From Vibrio cyclitrophicus (lineage in GTDB: Bacteria > Pseudomonadota > Gammaproteobacteria > Enterobacterales > Vibrionaceae): 64,000 bases of DNA. Under the pieces are notes generated by a model, which worked only from the letters and a program-made list of their open reading frames with translations, did not search any database and was not told the origin of the DNA. The stretch's first letter is position 1, and every line of letters starts with the position of its first letter. A program made the translations under genes and the position numbers. Below are positions 39,018 to 47,481 of the stretch, piece by piece. The stretch lies in NCBI RefSeq assembly GCF_024347435.1, contig NZ_AP025480.1, positions 1,178,001-1,242,000 of the forward strand, written 5' to 3'.

Positions 39018-40271
39018 ATGGAAGTTATTGTTATTGGTAGTGGCGTTATTGGATTGACCAGTGCTTGGTATCTAGCGAAAGAGGGGCACTCTGTCACGGT
39101 AATCGACCGCCAAGATTCTAGTGGTAAGGAAACCAGCTTTGCTAATGCTGGCCAAATCTCTTACGGTTATTCTTCACCATGGGCTGCTCCTGGTATTCCA
39201 TTAAAAGCAATGAAGTGGCTCACTCAAGAGCATTCGCCTTTGAAAGTGAAACCGTCACTGTCTCCTGACTTAGTTTCTTGGGCGACTAAGATGCTCACCA
39301 ACTGCAATGAAGCCAAGTACGCCCAGAATAAATCGCGCATGTTGCGGGTAGCCAACTACAGCCGAGATTGCCTGACTCACCTAAGAACCAGTGAAGACTT
39401 GGTTTATGAAGGTAGGCAGAAAGGTACATTGCAAGTGTTTCGCAGCGAGAAGCAATTGGACTTCATTCAGCAGGATATGAAGCTGTTAAAAGAGAGTGGG
39501 ATCGAACATTCTCTGTTTGATGTCGCTCAATGCTTAGCTGTAGAGCCGGGTTTAGCAGATGTTAAAGATAAGCTCGTTGGCGGCCTTTATCTACCTCACG
39601 ATGAAACGGGCGATTGTCATCAGTTCTGTTTAAATTTGACCGAGAAAGCCAAGAGGTTGGGAGTCCGGTTCGAATTTGATACCGAAGTGGTTAAGTTAAA
39701 TCATCAGAATCAAATTATTGAAAGCATCACCACCACCCAAGGTGAATTTAAAGCGGACGCTTATGTGGTGGCTTCTGGCAGTTACTCTCGAGATCTCCTT
39801 AAGCAGGTCAACCTGACAATTCCTGTGTATCCAGTGAAGGGGTATTCGTTGACATTGCCTATCATTAATGAAGAGAAATCACCAACCTCTACCGTGATGG
39901 ACGAAACCTACAAAGTCGCGATGACCCGATTTGATGACCGTATTCGGATTGCAGGTACCGCTGAGCTGGCTGGTTTCGACTACCATATTCCTGAAAAACG
40001 CAAAGCTACGATAGATATGGTGATAAAAGATCTTTTCCCTCAGGCGGGGGATTTTACTAAGGCAGAATATTGGACAGGGTTAAGGCCAATGACACCCGAC
40101 GGCACGCCTATTATCGGTAAAACGCCAATCGAAAACCTATTTACGAATACAGGACATGGGACGCTAGGTTGGACAATGGCGTGTGGCTCGGGAAAGTTGT
40201 TAGCGAGTGTGGTCAGTGGCTCTACAACTGATATTGAAGCCGATGATTTGAATATTGCTCGTTACTTGTAA
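39018..40271 (+). CDS. dadA: D-amino acid dehydrogenase
   Basis: A 417-residue FAD-dependent enzyme that deaminates D-amino acids, chiefly D-alanine, feeding electrons to the respiratory chain. The Rossmann motif MEVIVIGSGVIGLTSAWYLA opens the protein. The DadA-typical FANAGQISYGYSSPWAAPG follows (about 37-55), and the C-terminus has WTGLRPMTPDGTPIIG and NTGHGTLGWTMACGSG. AGGGGA precedes the ATG. No alanine racemase (dadX) lies beside it; instead a D-cysteine desulfhydrase-like gene is near. Confidence 0.93.
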   Translation: MEVIVIGSGVIGLTSAWYLAKEGHSVTVIDRQDSSGKETSFANAGQISYGYSSPWAAPGIPLKAMKWLTQEHSPLKVKPSLSPDLVSWATKMLTNCNEAKYAQNKSRMLRVANYSRDCLTHLRTSEDLVYEGRQKGTLQVFRSEKQLDFIQQDMKLLKESGIEHSLFDVAQCLAVEPGLADVKDKLVGGLYLPHDETGDCHQFCLNLTEKAKRLGVRFEFDTEVVKLNHQNQIIESITTTQGEFKADAYVVASGSYSRDLLKQVNLTIPVYPVKGYSLTLPIINEEKSPTSTVMDETYKVAMTRFDDRIRIAGTAELAGFDYHIPEKRKATIDMVIKDLFPQAGDFTKAEYWTGLRPMTPDGTPIIGKTPIENLFTNTGHGTLGWTMACGSGKLLASVVSGSTTDIEADDLNIARYL

Positions 40272-40289
40272 CTGAATGATGTCATGGTC

Positions 40290-40336
40290 GAGCCAGTATC
40301 TTCATCGTTAAGAATGGGGTACTGGCTCAAGTTTTA
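40290..40336. terminator. Terminator between dadA and the convergent hydrolase
   Basis: GAGCCAGTA and TACTGGCTC pair around about 21 bases, followed by AAGTTTT. The loop is long, so it is moderate. Confidence 0.6.
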
Positions 40337-40346
40337 TATCGAATAT

Positions 40347-41084
40347 TTATCTCGTGGTTGTTTCTAATACATGAGTGAAGCGCTCCCACGATTTCTGGTC
40401 GGCCTCTTGTTGATAGTTATTTGAGCCGAACACGGTAAATGCGTGCGGAGCACCACTGTAGGTGATCATTTCATGTGGGACTTTGGTTGTTTCGAGTTGA
40501 GCTGCGAGGTTGCCAAAATCTTCCATTGATATCATGGCATCAGCGGTTCCGTGGAACACAACAACTGGCGCTTTTGTCTGAGAGTAATCTTGTCCTTTTG
40601 GTGTCGATAAGCCACCGTGGAAGGTGACGTAAGCCTTGGAGGATATACCTGCTCTCGCGGCCTCCAATACGGCTGCGCCACCAAAACAATACCCCATCAT
40701 CACGTTGTTATCTAAGTTACCACCTAGCTTTTCCGCTTCCATGGCTCCAGCATTGAGCAGCGTACGCATTTTTTCTCTGTCTTGATACAATTCGCCTGTG
40801 TGTTGCTTTTTGTCTTTCACTTCGGTTGGACGAATGTCTTTACCAAATAGATCGATGGCGAACACGTTGTACCCCAGTTCATTGAGCATCTCGGAACGTT
40901 TCTTTTCGTAGTCGGTTAAGCCATCCCAATCATGTATTAGCAGCACCAAAGGCGCTTGGTCGCTGGCTTCACTCCAATAACCTTCATAGTCCACACCGTC
41001 AACTTGGTAAGTAACGTTTTCTCCAGAAATCACAGAAAAGGGAAGTAGAGCTGCAAGTAAACTTAGCGTAGTGAGTGTTCGCAT
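40347..41084 (-). CDS. Dienelactone hydrolase family protein, exported
   Basis: A 245-residue alpha/beta hydrolase with a signal peptide (cut near VISGE, about residue 20), so predicted periplasmic. The oxyanion/nucleophile region MMGYCFGGAAVLEAA (about 128-142) has cysteine in the nucleophile position, as in dienelactone hydrolases, and the late GAPHAFTVFG (about 212) carries the histidine. The physiological substrate is unknown. Confidence 0.88.
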   Translation of the reverse strand: MRTLTTLSLLAALLPFSVISGENVTYQVDGVDYEGYWSEASDQAPLVLLIHDWDGLTDYEKKRSEMLNELGYNVFAIDLFGKDIRPTEVKDKKQHTGELYQDREKMRTLLNAGAMEAEKLGGNLDNNVMMGYCFGGAAVLEAARAGISSKAYVTFHGGLSTPKGQDYSQTKAPVVVFHGTADAMISMEDFGNLAAQLETTKVPHEMITYSGAPHAFTVFGSNNYQQEADQKSWERFTHVLETTTR

Positions 41085-41212
41085 GCGTTAATCCTTTAGA
41101 TGACAAATGATAATTCAATCAAAAGTATAGATAACGCTAGGATTCTCGCCAGATTCCTTCTTGATATTTGATGTTTGATTTTTAAGGTAGACATAGAGTG
41201 ATAGTACGATCA

Positions 41213-41244
41213 ATAAAAAGCCACCGTAATGAGATGCTGTGGCT
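41213..41244 (-). terminator. Terminator of the D-cysteine desulfhydrase-like gene
   Basis: On the minus strand AGCCAC and GTGGCT pair around 14 bases and are followed by TTTTTATT. Confidence 0.75.
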
Positions 41245-41273
41245 ATTTGATTATGAGAGAGGGTAAAAAACGA

Positions 41274-42203
41274 CTACCAAGATGCGTTGTTACTGTTGCT
41301 GAAGATATCAGGGTACTTGCGTTGATAGCGTGGCAGCATAGATTCATTACCTAATATGCCACCTTGATGGACATAGATAATGGTTTTAGTCAGGTTGTCT
41401 TGTTGCCACTGTTCTAAGCATTGCCACATTAATGGGTCATAAAGTAGATCAAACTCAATATCGGTTTGTTCTTGAAGATCCAACCAAGTTTGATAATCCT
41501 TTTTATATAATTTACCAAAGTGATGTTTAGTTTTGAGCGGTAAGATCTGTGGATGGTCGGCTTCACCAAGTTCATTGAATTGCTGCGTTAAATAGTCGCT
41601 ACCACCAACACAGGCGCAAGTTAATACAGGGATGTTATGTAACTTTAAATGTTTATGAAGGTAGAGTGCAGTAGCACCTGTGCCTGCTGGCAAGGCAACG
41701 ACGAACTCATGTTGACTTTCGAAACGTGTCCAGCTGAGTATTTCCATCGCCAGTTGTTTTACGCCATATTCAGACAGTTGAGAGCGTCCACCTTCAGGTA
41801 GCACAATACAATGGCAGTCAGGTTGTCTAACTTGTTCAATGTACTCTTTTGGATGCAGCTGCGACCCAGCATCTCTCACTGAAATGACTTTTGCGCCCAA
41901 GTCTACAGCGCCACGATAGTTACCGATTGGGCGTTCATGTAGCCATTGAGGCAGATGGTCGACGTAGAACTCAAGGGTCCATCCTTTAATCTTTGCCAGT
42001 GCAGCGAGCGAGAATAGCGAATTAGCTTGCGCAGAACCGTAGCTGATTAAGGTTGTCGTATTAGGGTGTTCGTCTTCGAGAAGTTTCATGAACTTTCGCG
42101 CTTTATTGCCGCAAAAATGAGAGTGGAGCTGATCGTCACGCTTCAAGAAAAAGGTGTGGTCGTTGTATAGATGTTGAGTTACAGGGCTATTATTTAGTTT
42201 CAT
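41274..42203 (-). CDS. ACC deaminase/D-cysteine desulfhydrase family PLP enzyme
   Basis: A 309-residue fold-type II PLP enzyme. The lysine-bearing segment FLKRDDQLHSHFCGNKARKF (about 19-38) and the phosphate-binding ALPAGTGATALYL (about 166-178) are clear. The family contains 1-aminocyclopropane-1-carboxylate deaminases and D-cysteine desulfhydrases; I cannot tell which applies. It is smaller than many relatives. Its nearness to dadA hints at D-amino-acid use. Confidence 0.85.
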   Translation of the reverse strand: MKLNNSPVTQHLYNDHTFFLKRDDQLHSHFCGNKARKFMKLLEDEHPNTTTLISYGSAQANSLFSLAALAKIKGWTLEFYVDHLPQWLHERPIGNYRGAVDLGAKVISVRDAGSQLHPKEYIEQVRQPDCHCIVLPEGGRSQLSEYGVKQLAMEILSWTRFESQHEFVVALPAGTGATALYLHKHLKLHNIPVLTCACVGGSDYLTQQFNELGEADHPQILPLKTKHHFGKLYKKDYQTWLDLQEQTDIEFDLLYDPLMWQCLEQWQQDNLTKTIIYVHQGGILGNESMLPRYQRKYPDIFSNSNNASW

Positions 42204-42214
42204 TGCACTTAAAC

Positions 42215-42242
42215 AAAATGCTGACTAAGAAGCCAGCATTTT
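42215..42242 (-). terminator. Terminator of the two-component operon
   Basis: AAAATGCTG and CAGCATTTT pair around 10 bases. On the minus strand the T run follows the stem, downstream of the kinase gene. Confidence 0.75.
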
Positions 42243-42330
42243 TATATCAAATAGGACTAATGAGTATCTAGTAGCCTACAAGCGCTGTAAACCAACTAAA
42301 TCAAGTTTTCATTGGATATCGAGTTCGATG

Positions 42331-43638
42331 TTAAGAGTTTACTTGCTCAGTTGCTATCGACGTCGATGAAGCTGAGCTCGTTTCAAAGGTGATCTTGGCG
42401 CTACATCCACCTCCATTACGATTGACGAGCTCAAAGCCCCAATTGAAGCGTTGGCATAAGTCGTCGACGATCAATAAACCTAATCCATGGCCATTGGGGT
42501 TGTACTGTTCCTGTAAGCCTTCACCTTGGTCTTCAATCATAATACTTTCTTCGGACAAAGAAACCATGACAGTGCCACTATTGGTCGCTGCAATGGCATT
42601 CCTTAATAGGTTGCCGACCAGCATATTCATGATAGCACTGGTGGCTTGAATGGTGGGTTCTGATTGAACCTGTAAGGATACTTCTATTTGTTTGTCATTT
42701 GCCTGTAACGAGTTCTTCGAAATGATGCTTTCTAACTCTTGTTGGCAAAATAAGCGCAGCGGCGCGTCATCACTGTTTCTTTCATAACGCACAAGGCCCA
42801 GTAATGCATCGACCATTTCTGACATCTGTACAATCGCATCATCTATCCGTTCGACCTGACGAGATTGAAACTCCGTTGTTTCGCTTCTTAGTAATAACTT
42901 GTTTGCACCACGAGCAACCGTCAGTGGCGTTCTTAACTCATGACTAGAGTATCGAGCAAAGGCTTGTTCTCGTTTGAGTAATGAATTAATTTCACGACGA
43001 TATTGATTCAGCTGATCAGTTAATTGGCGAAACTCAACGGCGGCGTTATCACTTACACCGAACTCTTCACTTAGGTTTAATTTATTTGTCTCGAGTTGCT
43101 CTGAAAGTAAGTTGAAAGGTTCTATCAGTCGTTTCGATAATCGATAGAGCAAAGCGCCAAAGCTAAAAATTAAAATGGAAAGTAATGTTAAAACGAATGT
43201 TGTTGCGTACACTAATTCGTCATGGCTAAACTCGACGCGGTCAACTTCAGATAAAAGGATGATTGGATAGGTTTTCCCTTTGTCAGAATACTCACCGACA
43301 TACACCATTCGTGAATCAGGCTCTTCTCCTACCTCACCAACAAAGCTCTCTTTACCTTCAATGTATTTCCGGTATTCGATAGGGATGAATGAAGGGTCAT
43401 TGTATGCCATGGTAAGACCATCGATGCGAATTTTACCACTCTCCCCTGACTGAAATTGCTCAACCGCATAGTTTCGGTCAATCAAGATACGTCTTTCGCC
43501 CACCCGATCTTCTGATAGATAAAGTGCAGACATAAACACTATGTAGGTAAAGACCGAGACAATGACCGCCATTGCCCCAAAGAAAACCGCTAGGCGGCCA
43601 GTTAGAGTTTTAGTGCTAGTGAGAACGTTCAAAATCAA
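42331..43638 (-). CDS. Two-component sensor histidine kinase
   Basis: A 435-residue inner-membrane kinase with two membrane helices (about 16-38 and 166-186) flanking a periplasmic sensor of about 125 residues. The H-box is YSSHELRTPLTVARG (about 222-236), the N-box NLLRNAI and the G-box HGLGLLIVDDL. TTG 43638 overlaps the regulator stop by 4 bases, indicating tight coupling. The gene pair is divergent from the glycosylation cassette. Confidence 0.9.
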   Translation of the reverse strand: MILNVLTSTKTLTGRLAVFFGAMAVIVSVFTYIVFMSALYLSEDRVGERRILIDRNYAVEQFQSGESGKIRIDGLTMAYNDPSFIPIEYRKYIEGKESFVGEVGEEPDSRMVYVGEYSDKGKTYPIILLSEVDRVEFSHDELVYATTFVLTLLSILIFSFGALLYRLSKRLIEPFNLLSEQLETNKLNLSEEFGVSDNAAVEFRQLTDQLNQYRREINSLLKREQAFARYSSHELRTPLTVARGANKLLLRSETTEFQSRQVERIDDAIVQMSEMVDALLGLVRYERNSDDAPLRLFCQQELESIISKNSLQANDKQIEVSLQVQSEPTIQATSAIMNMLVGNLLRNAIAATNSGTVMVSLSEESIMIEDQGEGLQEQYNPNGHGLGLLIVDDLCQRFNWGFELVNRNGGGCSAKITFETSSASSTSIATEQVNS

Positions 43639-44312
43639 TTTGAAGACTCCAAACGGAATCCTACTTTAGGGACAGTAATCAACATTTGGTTGTTAAAGGG
43701 CTTGTCGAGTTGGTTTCGTAATTGATAGATGTGACTCCGTAACACATCGTTATTGGGCTCGTCTTCCTCCCAAAGCTGGTATGAGATAGCTTCACGAGTG
43801 ACCACTTCAGGTGCACTTTGGCACAGCATCTCAAGTATGGTGTAAGTCGTTGGGTTGAGTGCGAGCAGTTTGTCTTGACGGTAAGCTTTACGGGTTTTTT
43901 GATCGATGGTGAGTTCATCGAATTGAAGTTTAGAAGAGGCTACTTTTCCGCGGTAGCGACGAACTAATGCGTTCATTCTCGCTTCCAAAATATCCAAATC
44001 AAAAGGCTTAGTGAGATAGTCATCGGCACCATGTGCAAAACCCTTCAACATATCTTCGCGGCTATCCAAGGCGGTCAGCATCAGAATCGGTGTCGCATTG
44101 CCTTGCTCTCGTAATTTATTACAAAGCGTTAGGCCGTCCATTCTCGGTAACATTAGATCCAATAGGATGATATCAAATGAGTTTTCCATTGCGAGCTGCA
44201 GTCCAAGTTCGCCATTGTCCGCGTAATCGAGTTCCATACCAATACACTCAAAATAATCAAATAAGACCCCGGCAATTTCACGGTTATCTTCGACTAATAG
44301 AACTCGTTTCAT
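43635..44312 (-). CDS. OmpR-family response regulator
   Basis: A 225-residue regulator. The receiver begins MKRVLLVEDNREIAG, the phosphoacceptor is in IILLDLMLPRMDG (about 47-59), and the C-terminal OmpR-type winged helix includes NDVLRSHIYQLRNQLDKPF. I start at ATG 44312, which yields the normal receiver N-terminus; longer frames to 44423 add 37 odd residues through the operator region. The layout resembles PmrA/QseB-type regulators. The likely target is the divergent gtr-like cassette. Confidence 0.92.
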   Translation of the reverse strand: MKRVLLVEDNREIAGVLFDYFECIGMELDYADNGELGLQLAMENSFDIILLDLMLPRMDGLTLCNKLREQGNATPILMLTALDSREDMLKGFAHGADDYLTKPFDLDILEARMNALVRRYRGKVASSKLQFDELTIDQKTRKAYRQDKLLALNPTTYTILEMLCQSAPEVVTREAISYQLWEEDEPNNDVLRSHIYQLRNQLDKPFNNQMLITVPKVGFRLESSN

Positions 44313-44358
44313 TTTGATTCTCATACAGAAATAGACGGTAACATTATCCTGAGTGAGC

Positions 44359-44389
44359 GTGAAAAATATGTCAATAACATAACTTTCAC
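44359..44389. promoter_or_regulatory. Nested palindrome between the regulator and the gtr-like cassette
   Basis: Outer arms GTGAAA/TTTCAC and inner arms TATGT/ACATA are all perfectly matched, centred on CAATA. The span is 31 bases, midway between the divergent genes, as expected of a regulator site. Confidence 0.55.
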
Positions 44390-44403
44390 TTATGGGCGAG
44401 TAG

Positions 44404-44424
44404 ATTGACTGCAGATTAGTCAAT
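44404..44424 (+). promoter_or_regulatory. Second inverted repeat before the GtrB-like gene
   Basis: ATTGACT and AGTCAAT are perfect 7-base arms around 7 bases, ending just before the GGAAGA ribosome-binding site at 44426. It may be an operator or an RNA hairpin. Confidence 0.45.
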
Positions 44425-44437
44425 GGAAGAATGTATT

Positions 44438-45457
44438 ATGTCTGAACTTCATATTAGCCGCCCTAAAATATCTACATCGCAGATCAACCCTGCTGTATCT
44501 CTGTCTATTATTGTGCCTTTTTACGATGAGCAAGAGGTGTTGGAAGAGTTCCACTCTAGGCTCACTAAAGTTCTTGATAGCTTGCCGATCACGAGCGAGA
44601 TCGTTTATGTCGACGATGGAAGTAAAGACAACAGCTTGGAGTTGGTGAGTTCATTCACTTCAATCAATAGCTCAATTTCTGTTATCGGTTTAAGCCGTAA
44701 TTTTGGCAAAGAATCAGCGATGAGCGCAGGCCTTGAGCACTGTCGTGGACAAGCGGTGATTTTGCTAGACGCTGACTTACAAGATCCACCCGAACTGATC
44801 CCGCAAATGATTGCCAAGTGGCGCGAGGGTTATGACGTCGTCAATATGCAGCGTAGCCAGCGCGACGGTGAAACATGGTTTAAGAAGTTTTCAGCAGCGA
44901 GCTTTTACAAAGTAATGAATGTGGCTGCGAAGATTGATGTTCCTGAGAATGTGGGTGATTTCCGACTGTTAAGCCGAGAAGTTGTCGACCATATTAATCA
45001 ACTTCCAGAACGTAACCGTTATATGAAAGGCATTTTCTCATGGCCGGGTTTCCGACAAGCAACGCTCCAATTTAAGCGTGATGCTCGCTTCTGTGGTGAG
45101 ACCAAATGGAACTACCTGAAGCTTATTGGATTGGCGATGGATGGCATTACCTCGTTCTCAATTCGACCACTGCGCCTTGCTACAGCATTGGGTGGCTTAG
45201 TCGCGCTGATTGCTTTTGTGTATGGAATGGTCATCGTGTTTAAAACCATGATGTTTGGTGAGCCAACCACGGGTTATCCATCAATGATGGTCGTACAACT
45301 GGCTCTTGGCGGCATTCAACTCCTGAGTATTGGTTTAATGGGGGAGTACATAGGTCGTATTTTCATTGAAACCAAGAATCGCCCTCTTTATCTGATCCAA
45401 TCGGTGGTCGATACCCCTGCATTAAAAACACATTTTAAATTAGAGGAGTCAGCATGA
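44438..45457 (+). CDS. GtrB-like glycosyltransferase (GT2, polyprenyl-phosphate type)
   Basis: A 339-residue membrane-bound GT2 enzyme. Donor-site motifs are IVPFYDEQEVLEEF, VYVDDGSKDNS and LLDADLQDPPELIPQMI, and two C-terminal helices (about 230-255 and 265-295) anchor it. Relatives (GtrB, ArnC, dolichyl-phosphate mannose synthase) load a sugar onto a polyprenyl phosphate. ATG 44438 has GGAAGA 6 bases before; another ATG at 44423 adds five residues. The stop overlaps the ArnT-like start as ATGA. Confidence 0.9.
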   Translation: MSELHISRPKISTSQINPAVSLSIIVPFYDEQEVLEEFHSRLTKVLDSLPITSEIVYVDDGSKDNSLELVSSFTSINSSISVIGLSRNFGKESAMSAGLEHCRGQAVILLDADLQDPPELIPQMIAKWREGYDVVNMQRSQRDGETWFKKFSAASFYKVMNVAAKIDVPENVGDFRLLSREVVDHINQLPERNRYMKGIFSWPGFRQATLQFKRDARFCGETKWNYLKLIGLAMDGITSFSIRPLRLATALGGLVALIAFVYGMVIVFKTMMFGEPTTGYPSMMVVQLALGGIQLLSIGLMGEYIGRIFIETKNRPLYLIQSVVDTPALKTHFKLEESA

Positions 45458-46944
45458 GCCTGAACCGAACACACCTATGGTATTTGTTGGCTTTTGCACT
45501 GATTTTAAGACTTTTATCTTTGGCGACATACCCGTTAATGGACACCACCGAAGCGCGCTACGGGGAGATGGCTCGCTTGATGGTTGAAACTGGGAATTGG
45601 TTAACGCCTCAGTTTGATTACGGCATTCCTTTCTGGGGCAAGCCACCGTTGTTCACATGGATGAGTGCGGCTGGTATTGAGTTGTTCGGCCTGAGTGAGT
45701 TTGCTGTGCGTGCTCCGCATTGGTTAGCTGGTTTTACGACGATTTTGCTAGTTGCATACATGGCTAAGCGAACCGGTCAAAGTGCCTTGGTCGCTGCAGT
45801 TGTATTGGCGACATGCGGCATTTTCTCTATCGCGGCAGGTGCCGTCATGACAGACATGGCATTAACGTTAGCTATGACTATTGCGATGCTGGGCTTTTAC
45901 TTATGTTGGCTAGGTGGAGAGGATTGGGAAAGAGAAGGAAGTCCGCAGCCTAATGGAGTTTTTTGGGGCTATGTCGGCTTTATTGGGTTAGCACTAGGTC
46001 TGCTTGCAAAAGGGCCTGTTGCAATTGTCATTATGGGGATCGCTGTATTCCCTTGGTTGGTTTTACAACACGGCTTGTTTGGTGCTTTTAAAGTACTTTG
46101 GCAACGCTTTCCATTGTTGTCTGGCTTAGGTGTGATGCTAGTGATCGCTTTACCTTGGTACATCATGGCCGAAATGGCAACACCGGGTTTTATTGATTAC
46201 TTCATTGTTGGCGAGCACTTTAAGCGTTTTGTGGTGAGTGGTTGGGAGGGAGATTTATACGGTTCTGCACATGATCAAGCGAGAGGTATGATCTGGGTAT
46301 TCTGGATTCAAGCTGCTGTCCCTTGGTCGCTTGTATTACCTGTATTGGCGTTTACTCGACGTAAGAAAATTGCAGAGATTAATGCCAAAAATCGTGGGTT
46401 ATTTTCCTTCCTTGTGTGTTGGTTAATTTCACCTCTGATTCTTTTTACTATGGCGGGAAATATTCTTCCCGCTTATGTGTTGCCGGGTATTCCAGCCCTT
46501 GGTTTACTGGTCGCGATACTTGTTGTGGAAAAAGATAAGAAGTGGTTTTCGAGCGTAGCTTTAGTTCTGCCAGTGTTGCTGATGATTGCGATGGTTTACC
46601 TAAACTTAGGTAAGGCGAACGAGAAGAGTGACCGTATTATCTTCGAACAGATCACCGATTCAGCGCCAAGTTTTTATGTAGGAAAACGACCGTTCTCTGG
46701 GCAATTTTATAGCCAAGGACAAGCGAAAAAGCTACTTGATGTAGAGCAACTAGACGGAATCGACAAGTTCTATTTGATAGGTAAAAGGGTGGAAGTAGAA
46801 ACCAAGATTAAAGACAACGCGTTAACCTGTATTTTGGAACCTACGGTGAAAATAAAACGCGCTTTGTTCAGCTGTCATAGCCAAGCGAGCAAACCAACTT
46901 TGTCGTTGAGTCATATTAAAAGCCAAAGTGATGTTCAGCGTTAA
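45454..46944 (+). CDS. ArnT-like GT39/GT-C glycosyltransferase
   Basis: A 496-residue polytopic enzyme of the ArnT/PMT type. The first periplasmic loop has YPLMDTTEARYGEMARLM (about 27-44) with the acidic pair expected of GT-C enzymes, followed by FWGKPPLFTW. About ten hydrophobic segments and a small C-terminal soluble domain follow. Such enzymes move a sugar from a polyprenyl-phosphate carrier to lipid A, lipopolysaccharide or protein. The acceptor here is unknown. Confidence 0.88.
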   Translation: MSLNRTHLWYLLAFALILRLLSLATYPLMDTTEARYGEMARLMVETGNWLTPQFDYGIPFWGKPPLFTWMSAAGIELFGLSEFAVRAPHWLAGFTTILLVAYMAKRTGQSALVAAVVLATCGIFSIAAGAVMTDMALTLAMTIAMLGFYLCWLGGEDWEREGSPQPNGVFWGYVGFIGLALGLLAKGPVAIVIMGIAVFPWLVLQHGLFGAFKVLWQRFPLLSGLGVMLVIALPWYIMAEMATPGFIDYFIVGEHFKRFVVSGWEGDLYGSAHDQARGMIWVFWIQAAVPWSLVLPVLAFTRRKKIAEINAKNRGLFSFLVCWLISPLILFTMAGNILPAYVLPGIPALGLLVAILVVEKDKKWFSSVALVLPVLLMIAMVYLNLGKANEKSDRIIFEQITDSAPSFYVGKRPFSGQFYSQGQAKKLLDVEQLDGIDKFYLIGKRVEVETKIKDNALTCILEPTVKIKRALFSCHSQASKPTLSLSHIKSQSDVQR

Positions 46945-46957
46945 CTCAGGGCTACGA

Positions 46958-47395
46958 ATGCTCAATAACAAGCTGCAGATACACAGTCAAAGGCTGCAGT
47001 CCCATCACAAGATGGTTCGGTTCGCAGTGGTTGGTGTTGGCGGTTTTGTTGTTGATTGCTTAGTGTTTGCATTGCTGCATTACGCCTTTGGAGTACCCCT
47101 AATGATTGCACGAATTGGTTCTTTCATTGCCGCTGCAACGACCACATGGTTTGGTAATCGCGTGCTTACTTTTGGGTTTAGAGGGCAGGGTAATTGGTCT
47201 GAAAAATTGATTCAGTGGCAAAAATTCATGTTTTCGGCATCGATATCTGCAGTACCTAATATACTGTGCTTCAAACTAATGACGGGTCTGCTTCCCCCTA
47301 TTACTGGGGTTGTATTTATCGCAATGGCCGTCGGCACCTTGGTTGGTATGGTGACTAACTACCTGTTCAGTCAATATTGGGTATTTACTCGTTAG
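46958..47395 (+). CDS. GtrA-family membrane protein (lipid-linked sugar flippase)
   Basis: A 145-residue four-helix protein of the GtrA family. The signature FAVVGVGGFVVDCLVFALLH (about 18-37) and the end TNYLFSQYWVFTR are plain. I start at ATG 46958 because CAGGG precedes it by 6 bases; frames from GTG 46928 or ATG 46931 would run into the previous gene. GtrA proteins are thought to flip polyprenyl-linked sugars, completing the cassette. Confidence 0.88.
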   Translation: MLNNKLQIHSQRLQSHHKMVRFAVVGVGGFVVDCLVFALLHYAFGVPLMIARIGSFIAAATTTWFGNRVLTFGFRGQGNWSEKLIQWQKFMFSASISAVPNILCFKLMTGLLPPITGVVFIAMAVGTLVGMVTNYLFSQYWVFTR

Positions 47396-47401
47396 GCAAG
47401 T

Positions 47402-47440
47402 AAATGGAAGGCAAGCCATCCAATGACTTGCCTTCCATTT
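47402..47440. terminator. Long hairpin between gtrA and benE
   Basis: AAATGGAAGGCAAG and CTTGCCTTCCATTT form a perfect 14-base stem around 11 bases. It is probably a bidirectional terminator, though T runs are short. Confidence 0.75.
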
Positions 47441-47481
47441 AAGGTGATTGCTAAGCGAGGAGAACGGTAGCTTTGACTCTG

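Noticed and set aside
44438..47395. Glycosylation cassette as part of a seroconverting prophage
   Set aside because: No integrase, attachment repeats or phage genes nearby; base composition looks like the neighbours.
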